A stretch of DNA of 34,938 nt from an uncultured bacterium (GTDB lineage: Bacteria > Patescibacteriota > Patescibacteriia > UBA1558 > GWA2-36-10). This document shows positions 7,673 to 14,920 of this stretch, piece by piece. A program made the position numbers and the translations under genes. Location: NCBI GenBank assembly GCA_903855135.1, contig CAINYB010000023.1, positions 1-34,938 of the forward strand, in the 5' to 3' direction. The notes beneath the pieces are model-generated. The model had not been told where the DNA came from. It worked only from the letters and a program-made list of their open reading frames with translations, and made no database searches. Numbering within the stretch: the first letter of the stretch is position 1; each line of letters opens with the position of its first letter.

Positions 7673-9901
7673 TTAATTTGTTACTTTTGGACTAGTAGGT
7701 GCTATATTAGCTGTGGCTACTTTGTGACGACTAAGCCATTCAGCCACCGCCATCACACCCTCTTGCCAAGAAGCAAAATATTTAATTACTGTTCCTGTGT
7801 TGCCAATATTACCAGGATTCATGGTGCTGACTGCTAAGCCAACTGTACCGAAATTTGACTCTTCTTGCATCAAAGCTAAAATCAAACGATAGTCAGCCTT
7901 ATAAACATTAGCAGCTGCTAAAATCATCGCTGCTGTCACCGGACTATTGAAAGCTATTTTTTGAATATACTCATCTACTTCAGCCGCGGTAGTCAAAACC
8001 GGCATATTATTTAAAGTATGGCTAACTTTTTGCTCATGCAAAGGATCAGCTGAATAAGCAGTGATATCATAATCACCTAAAATAAATTTGAGCTGTAATT
8101 TATCTAAGCTAGGCTGAGCAACAACTGGCGCTGGAGCAACTACTACTTCTGGTACAGGTACTGGAGCTGGAGCAGCAATTGGTGCCACCGGCATCATCAC
8201 CGGCGCTGGAGCCGGGTTCACTGGAACACTAGTGATATCAGTCACGCTAGCAACTTGTTTGGCTTTGACTGTTTTGACAGTGTCTATTTGAGCACGAATA
8301 TCATCACGCAAAGCATCAATCATTTTATTTAATTTTTCTTCAGTTTGTTGATTTTCCTTCTTTGGTCTGTTGCTCTTAAATAATAAAATCTTACGCCAAG
8401 CAAATAAGACGAGTAATAATAATAAAATAACGAGTGCAACTAATACAATGGCTAAAGATAAAAAGTTTATTGCTTTCATACCTAAATTAAGCATGTCTAA
8501 TTTTTTCACTAGTATAGATAATTTACCAGAGTTGCCAGACTGAGCACCGCGGCTATCGGTAGCACTTGCCCAGATATTATAATTTCCATTTTTCAAACCT
8601 TTTTTCAAAGTGAAAGTAAAGTTTCCCTCGGCATCACTGCTGACTGTTTCCATCGTCGCCTTCTCGCCTTCTTTTTCTATCCAAATCAAAACTTCTGAAT
8701 TTGGTCTAGTCTTACCACTCAAAACTAAATCTTCGCCCGCGACTAATTCTTCTGGGTAGTCACTAAATATTGGTGCCTCTAAAGACTGCACCTCTAAGCT
8801 AACTGAATCCGCTAAATAATTACCCAGCTTATCAAGTGCTTTGACAAATAAAATATGTACACCTGAAGTCAAAACTGGTGTGCTATAAACTTCGCCACTC
8901 TTACCTGTCCAAGCTTGCTCTTCGCCGCTGTCAATCTTCACTACAAAATGATCGATGCCAGAGCCTTCGTCTGTAGCAGTAAAAACAAATTTGCCAATCG
9001 GATCAGTCAACTCACGCTCACCGTCTGGTTTGATACTAAAATCTTTTGGTTTTGAAGTATCGATTTGAAAACGGAAGTGAGTGATAGCTCCCCAGCCACT
9101 AGCATTTTTTAATTGTAAATGAAAATACCATGCGCCATCTTTGAGGTCAGACAAACTTTTACTACTGACTGCGGGCTTGTAGGAAACAGTGGGCTGTGAA
9201 TCTGATTTTTCGTCATAAGAAATTTTTACTTCTGTGACTCCAGATGGCAAGGACCAAGAAAAATTAGCATTTGCCAGATTATACCACTGATTTGGATCAG
9301 GGTGAGTATTGGAACTAATAGCCGAACTGACGGTTTTATTTTGTGGCTCTTTCGGAGTTTCTTTAGGTGTTTCTTTTGGCTTTTCTACTGGTTGCACCGC
9401 TGTGCCAGTGATGACAAACTGCGCTTGCCCAGAGCCGGTCAAAATATTGGTACCAAAACCATCGTTAGCCCGGATAGAAGCTGAAGAAAAAGAAACTGAA
9501 GCAGTACCAGCTTTTTTAGCCCGAAAAACTATACCTAATACTTTGCCAGCTGATCCTGTAAAACCAGGTGTTGGTACACCACCGTTGAAACTGATTGAGC
9601 CCGCGCTATTAGAAAAATTTGGGTCCTCCACCCACATCGAAAAGATCGAACCTGACTTTGAAAGAGAGATAACTTCTAAGGTGTCAGTAGGGAAATAAAT
9701 CGTACCATCGACATTGTTTATCGCCTTGTCTTGAGTGTTTACTTTGATGCTGACATTGATCAGGTCGCCGGTTTTAAAACTGCCGGCCGCTGGCGCAAAA
9801 TAAATAGTAGCGGCTTGCGATATTTTTGGTAAACAAAAAAGGACAAAAGTAAAAACAAAAAATAAAAAAATATTATTAATTCGTTTTTGTTTTTGCCCCA
9901 T
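7673..9901 (-). CDS. cohesin-domain protein with TM, Pro/Ala linker and C-terminal lysozyme-like domain
   Basis: 742 aa; N-terminal ~500 aa paralogous to the 5820..7562 product; Pro/Ala-rich linker (PAPAPVMMPVAPIAAPAPVPVP); C-terminal '…RLILALMQEESNFGTVGLAVSTMNPGNIGNTG…SWQEGVMAVAEWLSRH'. Confidence 0.82.
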   Translation of the reverse strand: MGQKQKRINNIFLFFVFTFVLFCLPKISQAATIYFAPAAGSFKTGDLINVSIKVNTQDKAINNVDGTIYFPTDTLEVISLSKSGSIFSMWVEDPNFSNSAGSISFNGGVPTPGFTGSAGKVLGIVFRAKKAGTASVSFSSASIRANDGFGTNILTGSGQAQFVITGTAVQPVEKPKETPKETPKEPQNKTVSSAISSNTHPDPNQWYNLANANFSWSLPSGVTEVKISYDEKSDSQPTVSYKPAVSSKSLSDLKDGAWYFHLQLKNASGWGAITHFRFQIDTSKPKDFSIKPDGERELTDPIGKFVFTATDEGSGIDHFVVKIDSGEEQAWTGKSGEVYSTPVLTSGVHILFVKALDKLGNYLADSVSLEVQSLEAPIFSDYPEELVAGEDLVLSGKTRPNSEVLIWIEKEGEKATMETVSSDAEGNFTFTLKKGLKNGNYNIWASATDSRGAQSGNSGKLSILVKKLDMLNLGMKAINFLSLAIVLVALVILLLLLVLFAWRKILLFKSNRPKKENQQTEEKLNKMIDALRDDIRAQIDTVKTVKAKQVASVTDITSVPVNPAPAPVMMPVAPIAAPAPVPVPEVVVAPAPVVAQPSLDKLQLKFILGDYDITAYSADPLHEQKVSHTLNNMPVLTTAAEVDEYIQKIAFNSPVTAAMILAAANVYKADYRLILALMQEESNFGTVGLAVSTMNPGNIGNTGTVIKYFASWQEGVMAVAEWLSRHKVATANIAPTSPKVTN

Positions 9902-9933
9902 CCTTTTTTATTTTTTTCTTTTGTATTTGCTAC

Positions 9934-9967
9934 AATAATTCCTCCAATGCGAAATGGAGAAATTATT
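9934..9967. repeat. imperfect stem-loop upstream of the 742-aa cohesin gene
   Basis: AATAATTCCTCCA…TGGAGAAATTATT arms with one mismatch around ATGCGAAA. Confidence 0.6.
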
Positions 9968-10067
9968 ATTTCACGCTTTTATTATACAACATTTTAAAAA
10001 AATAAAGAAGAGTTTTTTTATTTTTTTCTACTCAATAAAATCCCACCATCACTCTTAGCTCTTGCTA

Positions 10068-10097
10068 AAATATCCCCGGCGTAGGCCGGGGATATTT
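10068..10097. repeat. GC-rich mini-palindrome / possible terminator after the 295-aa cohesin gene
   Basis: Perfect 13-bp stem AAATATCCCCGGC-GTAG-GCCGGGGATATTT. Confidence 0.85.
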
Positions 10098-10118
10098 GCT
10101 ATAAAAATTTGCTTTGCT

Positions 10119-11006
10119 TTAAGAATTTGTTTTTTTCTTTTTTTTCTTTTGCCAGATGAAATAAATCACAGCAATTAATACTAAACCGATAAACCATGGC
10201 TGTAAATAGAAGGCTTTAGTATTTTTAAACTCTACCGTTTTAGCATTACCAGCTTTATCGACGGCTTTGACAAAAATCTTACTCTTTAAGCTTTGGTCAG
10301 CTAAAATGTATGGACTAACCGTAGTCACAAAATCTTTATCACCCTCTTTGACTTCATAGTGATCGATGCCACTTTCTTTGTCTTCAGCAAAAAAGCTAAT
10401 AAAATATTTGCCGTCAAAAGTGTAAGGATCTTTGCCTAACTGAATAATCAAATTTTTTGGTGAGATTTTATCACTCGTTAAATTTTCTTGCCAAGTGTTT
10501 TGCGCTGGCACGCTGCCGTCAGATTCTAAAACTGTTAAGGCTACTTTTTGGTTTTGAGCTGAAGTCTTGGTACCTTTACCGTCATTTAAATATAAAATTG
10601 AATCGTCACTCAAATAAAAATTTGCCTGACCAGCTTTTTTGGCTAAAAAAGCGACTTTGACAATACTACCACCCATGGTGCCACTGGGCACACCACCAGT
10701 AAACATGATCTTGCCCTCAATGCTAGTAAAATCTGGGGTTCGTGGCCAAAGCTTAAACACTGAATCCCCAGTACTGACATCTTGAACTTGTAAAAAGGCT
10801 GGGTCAAAAATAACTAAGCCATCCATGGCATTAATTTTTTGATTTAAATCTTCTAGCTTCAGTTCAGCCACAAAAACATCACCGACTCTCACCTGACCAG
10901 TAGACAAAACAAATGAAGAAGTAGCTGCTTGAGCAAAGTTAGCGGCAAATATCAAAGCTAGCCCGAAAAAAGTAAAGCTAATAATTTTGAAATTTTTCTT
11001 AAACAT
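10119..11006 (-). CDS. cohesin-domain surface protein with C-terminal TM anchor
   Basis: 295 aa; signal peptide; 'TGQVRVGDVFVAELKLEDLNQKINAMDGLVIFDPAFLQVQDVSTGDSVFKLW…GGVPSGTMGGSIVKVAFLAKKAGQANFYL'; C-terminal TM followed by KKKKKKTNS. Confidence 0.82.
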   Translation of the reverse strand: MFKKNFKIISFTFFGLALIFAANFAQAATSSFVLSTGQVRVGDVFVAELKLEDLNQKINAMDGLVIFDPAFLQVQDVSTGDSVFKLWPRTPDFTSIEGKIMFTGGVPSGTMGGSIVKVAFLAKKAGQANFYLSDDSILYLNDGKGTKTSAQNQKVALTVLESDGSVPAQNTWQENLTSDKISPKNLIIQLGKDPYTFDGKYFISFFAEDKESGIDHYEVKEGDKDFVTTVSPYILADQSLKSKIFVKAVDKAGNAKTVEFKNTKAFYLQPWFIGLVLIAVIYFIWQKKKKKKTNS

Positions 11007-11022
11007 CTTTTTTAGTTATTTT

Positions 11023-13899
11023 TTAATCGTAAACTTCACCATAGTAATAAAGTAAGATAGAAAAGTCAACAGAATCAACTTTAACATCTTTATTAATATC
11101 AACATAAGGATTGCTAAATGGTGAGGCTGTTCTCCAGAAATATAGCAAGATAGAGAAATCAATAGAATTCACTCTATTATCTTTGTTAAGATCAGCGATA
11201 TGAACCGGACCATTGTCTGGTGGTGGTGGATTGACTGGTGGTGGAGTTCCACCTCCGCCTCCTCCGCCGCCGCCACCATTGTTATTACATTGGCCACAGT
11301 CAGCCGAGCAACTATTACAGGTTTCTCCACCATTACAAGAGCCGTCACCACAAGACGGACCGACTACGCCAGACTCGGCTATGAACTGTTCAGCTGATGC
11401 TGCCCAATTCACTTCATTTAAAGCTCTGGCTTTTAATTTAAACCAATAAGTACCAGCCGTCGGAACATCTAAACTCAAGGAGCGACTTAAAGTCTCGCCC
11501 GGATTAATATATTCAGTCATAGACTTATAGTCAACGTCATCATTACCACCACACTGATTAGCTTCACTATCTACCACACAATAAACATAGTAGAAGTCGC
11601 TACCAGCTGTACCTTTGTTCATAAGCTTAACACTAGCAGTCACCACAGGTATGATACGATCAGCCATAGAAAGAATCAAAACGTCAGCTGGTGAGCTAGA
11701 AATTCTCCAATAATCATTAGTATTGATTGTTTTACCACTTTCAACTTCAGTAGCCACTTGTGTTTCCCAAGTACCACCAACAGCGTCAGTTGGTACCGTA
11801 TAGTTATAGTGATAGACACCAGCTGAATCTCTGATCATAGTAGTGCCACCTGGTAGTTTTTCTGAACCAGCTGAATCAGTGATAGTGATGATTGGCAATG
11901 AAGCAGAGTCAGTTGGAACAGATTCATAATTCAAGGTTGTCAATCTCACACGATAAGCTTGGCCAGTAGTAGTTTCACCGAAATCAGACATTGTCACTAC
12001 CCAGCCAGCTTGTTGGCTAGATAGAGTAGCTCTGGTTTCTATAGCTGAAGCCAATGATGAAGAAGCATTTTCTACTACACTATTTGTATTAGCATTTACC
12101 AAAGTAGTAATAGAAGACGAAGCGTTGCTAATAGTATTATTAATATTTGTATTTAAAGTTGAAGTAGCGGTATCGACATAAGATTCGGTAGCAAGTTCAC
12201 CGCCATCAGTCAAACTCTTGCCAGTCAATAATCTGGTGGTATAGCCCCAAACTGAAGAGGCAATGCCAGAAGTAATATTAGCAATGGTGTCTAAACTTCT
12301 ACCGCTATAGTTCCAAATTGAAAATGGAATAGTAGCTGCCAATGATGATGAAGCAGTGGCAATGGCGCTATTAGTGTTAGCATTTACCATGGTAGTAATG
12401 GAAGAGGAGGCGTTATTAACTATACTATTAGTGTTAGCGTTGACTAAAGTTGTGATCGACGATGAAGCATTATTAACTACACTATTAGTGTTAGCATTTA
12501 CCATGGTAGTAATAGAAGATGAAGCGTTGCTAATAGTATTATTAATATTTGTATTTAAAGTTGAAGTAGCGGTATCGACATAAGTTTCAGTAGCAAGTTG
12601 TCCTCCATCAGTTAGGCTCTTGCCGGTTAATAATCTGGTGGTGTAAGACCACACTCCGCTAGTAATATTAGTGATCGTATCTAAACTTCTGCCGCTATAA
12701 TTCCAAACTGATAGCGGGATAGTTAAAGCCAATGATGAAGAAGCCGTAGCAATAGCACTATTAGTATTAGCATTTACCAAGGTGGTAATAGAAGACGAAG
12801 CGTTGCTAATAGTATTATTAATATTTGTATTTAAAGTTGAAGTAGCGGTATCGACATAAGTTTCAGTAGCAAGTTGTCCGCCATCAGTCAAGACTTTGCC
12901 GGTCAATAGTCTAGTTGTGTAATTCCACACTGAATAGGCAATATTAGAAACTGCTCCATTTAAATTACTAACTAAATGCTCGCCCATACTGCCAACACTG
13001 AAGACAGTTGACGAAGCTATGTTCCAAACACCAGTGGTAATATTAGTGATCGCATCTAAGCTTCTACCGCTGTAGTTCCAAACTGAAAAGGGAATAGTAG
13101 CTGACAAAGAAGATGAGGCTGTCTGGATAGCACTATTAGTATTTGCATTCACCATCGTGGTGATCGATGATGAGGCGCTGTTGATATTGCTATTAATCAT
13201 GCTTGTGACTGAAGAAGAAGCATTGTTAATAGTATTATTAATATTTGTATTTAAAGTTGAAGTAGCGGTATCGACATAAGTTTCTGTAGCAAGCTCTGTA
13301 TTGTCAGTCGTCAAGTGTTTACCAGTCAATAGTCTAGTAGTATAAGACCAAACTCCAGAAGTAATATTAGCGATAGTGTCTAGACTTCTGCCGGTATAAT
13401 TCCAAATTGAAAAAGGCAGGGTAGCTGATAAAGAAGATGAAGCTGTCTGGATAGCACTATTAGTATTTGCATTCACCAAAGTTGCTACTGCGTCAGCTAC
13501 TTCAGAAGTAGAGCCAGTGGTCGTGGCGATGATAAAAGTCTTATCTCCCCTGACCAAATCTACACCCGCTGTACCACAAGACATCGTAGCTGGCCAAGTA
13601 CCTAAAGTCGCGGAACCAGCAAAATTATAATAATGCCAACCATTAGCATCTTCGGTCATCAAAACATTATTTACTATCAAAGAGCCACTAGGATCCCAAA
13701 CATTAATATTACAGTCAGCCGTTGATGGTGTATAATCATCTTCATAAATAAATTCACCAATAGTAAAAGAAGTGCTTGGTGGATAAACAGTAGCGGCGGA
13801 GGCTGTAAAAACGAATAAAAAAACAAAGACAAACACCATGAGAAAATATGTTTGTAGCTGTTTTAAATTATGATAAATTTTTCTTGTTTTTTGAGACAT
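11023..13899 (-). CDS. large repetitive secreted protein with C-terminal dockerin type I
   Basis: ORF track gives 11023..13941; the internal Met at 13899 (MSQKTRKIYHNLKQLQTYFLMVFVFVFLFVFTASAA) gives a better signal peptide. Tandem 'YVDTATSTLNTNINNTISNASSSITTMVNANTNS' and 'WNYSGRSLDTITNITSGVW' repeats; 'CGDGSCNGGETCNSCSADCGQC'; Gly/Pro linker; C-terminal 'DLNKDNRVNSIDFSILLYFW…DINKDVKVDSVDFSILLYYYG' paired Ca-binding dockerin motifs. Confidence 0.85.
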   Translation of the reverse strand: MSQKTRKIYHNLKQLQTYFLMVFVFVFLFVFTASAATVYPPSTSFTIGEFIYEDDYTPSTADCNINVWDPSGSLIVNNVLMTEDANGWHYYNFAGSATLGTWPATMSCGTAGVDLVRGDKTFIIATTTGSTSEVADAVATLVNANTNSAIQTASSSLSATLPFSIWNYTGRSLDTIANITSGVWSYTTRLLTGKHLTTDNTELATETYVDTATSTLNTNINNTINNASSSVTSMINSNINSASSSITTMVNANTNSAIQTASSSLSATIPFSVWNYSGRSLDAITNITTGVWNIASSTVFSVGSMGEHLVSNLNGAVSNIAYSVWNYTTRLLTGKVLTDGGQLATETYVDTATSTLNTNINNTISNASSSITTLVNANTNSAIATASSSLALTIPLSVWNYSGRSLDTITNITSGVWSYTTRLLTGKSLTDGGQLATETYVDTATSTLNTNINNTISNASSSITTMVNANTNSVVNNASSSITTLVNANTNSIVNNASSSITTMVNANTNSAIATASSSLAATIPFSIWNYSGRSLDTIANITSGIASSVWGYTTRLLTGKSLTDGGELATESYVDTATSTLNTNINNTISNASSSITTLVNANTNSVVENASSSLASAIETRATLSSQQAGWVVTMSDFGETTTGQAYRVRLTTLNYESVPTDSASLPIITITDSAGSEKLPGGTTMIRDSAGVYHYNYTVPTDAVGGTWETQVATEVESGKTINTNDYWRISSSPADVLILSMADRIIPVVTASVKLMNKGTAGSDFYYVYCVVDSEANQCGGNDDVDYKSMTEYINPGETLSRSLSLDVPTAGTYWFKLKARALNEVNWAASAEQFIAESGVVGPSCGDGSCNGGETCNSCSADCGQCNNNGGGGGGGGGGTPPPVNPPPPDNGPVHIADLNKDNRVNSIDFSILLYFWRTASPFSNPYVDINKDVKVDSVDFSILLYYYGEVYD
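12129..13280. repeat. nucleotide-identical 54-mer in four copies inside the dockerin gene
   Basis: TAATAGTATTATTAATATTTGTATTTAAAGTTGAAGTAGCGGTATCGACATAAG at 12129-12182, 12531-12584, 12807-12860 and 13227-13280. Confidence 0.88.
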
Positions 13900-14038
13900 T
13901 GTCTTTGTCTTTAAAAGCGTCTTGTAAATTATGAGTTGCATCTACTATCGCCTGACTAAATTGAGGGATCTTTTTACTACCAAAAAGTATCACCAAAACC
14001 ACCGCAATCACCAAAAGCTCTTTTGCACCAATGTCCAT
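13868..14038 (-). CDS. tatA: second TatA-like protein (56 aa)
   Basis: Not in the supplied track. Minus strand from 14038: MDIGAKELLVIAVVLVILFGSKKIPQFSQAIVDATHNLQDAFKDKDNVSKNKKNLS*. Single TM, 'LFGSKKIPQ' hinge and amphipathic helix as in TatA. Overlaps the dockerin ORF start. Confidence 0.82.
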   Translation of the reverse strand: MDIGAKELLVIAVVLVILFGSKKIPQFSQAIVDATHNLQDAFKDKDNVSKNKKNLS

Positions 14039-14043
14039 ATAAA

Positions 14044-14901
14044 TTATTTTGTTTTACTTGTTTTTTCAAGGTCTGCTACCTTCTCAGTGCTAAGTAAATT
14101 ATCAGCTGGCACTGTAGTATTTTCTTCTATATTAACAATCTCTTGTGGTTTTGTTTCTGGTGTAATAATTTCTTCGGTGCTAGTAGCATTTTCTACTGGT
14201 GTCACTGTCTCTTCTTTGGCCTCTTCTTTATTTTGCTCCTGTTTTGTCTCTATTTCTTGATTCAAAATACGATGACGACTGAGCCATTCAGCGACTGCCG
14301 TCACACCTTCTTGCCAAGAAGCATAGTTACGAATCGCTGCACCAGTATTACCGACGTTGCCTGGATTCATCGTATCGACTGCTACGCCAGCAGTACCAAA
14401 ACGAGAATCAAGCTCCATGATAGCCATCAATAAACGAATATCTACCGGATAATCCTGCACAGCATTTAAAATCATCATCGCTGTCACTGGACTTGAGATA
14501 GCTTTAGAATCAATATACAAATCAATTTGCGAACTATCACTCATCGCTCCCATAGTTTGCAAAATATTAGCAATCTTTTGCTCGTGCAAAGGATCAGTAG
14601 CATATGTAGAAATATCATAAGCACTCATACAAGCTGTAGCACCTTCATAAATTACAGGTGTGTTCTTAACAGCTGTCATGCCAGCAGCAATCATGGTAGA
14701 AATGTCAGTATTAGTACCAGCAGCTACTTGAGTAGCACTAAGCAATAAACGTAATTTATATAAGGTATCATTGACCTGGGCTATTTCTATGTCTGTTGAA
14801 TTCATGGTGTTTAAATCACCAACCATAAAAGCTTGCGCTTTCGAATTTGTCAAAAAAATTAATTTATTTTCTAACAACTGAATTAAATATTCTAAATTCA
14901 T
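14044..14901 (-). CDS. leaderless protein with lysozyme-like domain
   Basis: 285 aa; 'LLMAIMELDSRFGTAGVAVDTMNPGNVGNTGAAIRNYASWQEGVTAVAEWLSRH' closely matches the C-terminal domain of the 742-aa cohesin protein. No N-terminal signal peptide visible. Confidence 0.65.
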   Translation of the reverse strand: MNLEYLIQLLENKLIFLTNSKAQAFMVGDLNTMNSTDIEIAQVNDTLYKLRLLLSATQVAAGTNTDISTMIAAGMTAVKNTPVIYEGATACMSAYDISTYATDPLHEQKIANILQTMGAMSDSSQIDLYIDSKAISSPVTAMMILNAVQDYPVDIRLLMAIMELDSRFGTAGVAVDTMNPGNVGNTGAAIRNYASWQEGVTAVAEWLSRHRILNQEIETKQEQNKEEAKEETVTPVENATSTEEIITPETKPQEIVNIEENTTVPADNLLSTEKVADLEKTSKTK

Positions 14902-14920
14902 ATGCGTCTAAAAATTTTTA

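Noticed and set aside
11200-11449. Plus-strand ORFs with Trp/Pro-rich or low-complexity translations (11200..11397, 11213..11449)
   Set aside because: Antisense to the Gly/Pro linker of the dockerin gene; composition artefact.
12356-12583. Plus-strand ORF MAMALLVLAFTMVV…
   Set aside because: Antisense to the coding repeats of the dockerin gene; the apparent repeat protein is a mirror of those repeats.
5820-13899. Classical cellulosome
   Set aside because: Cohesins and a dockerin are present, but no glycoside hydrolase, CBM or multi-cohesin scaffoldin could be recognised.
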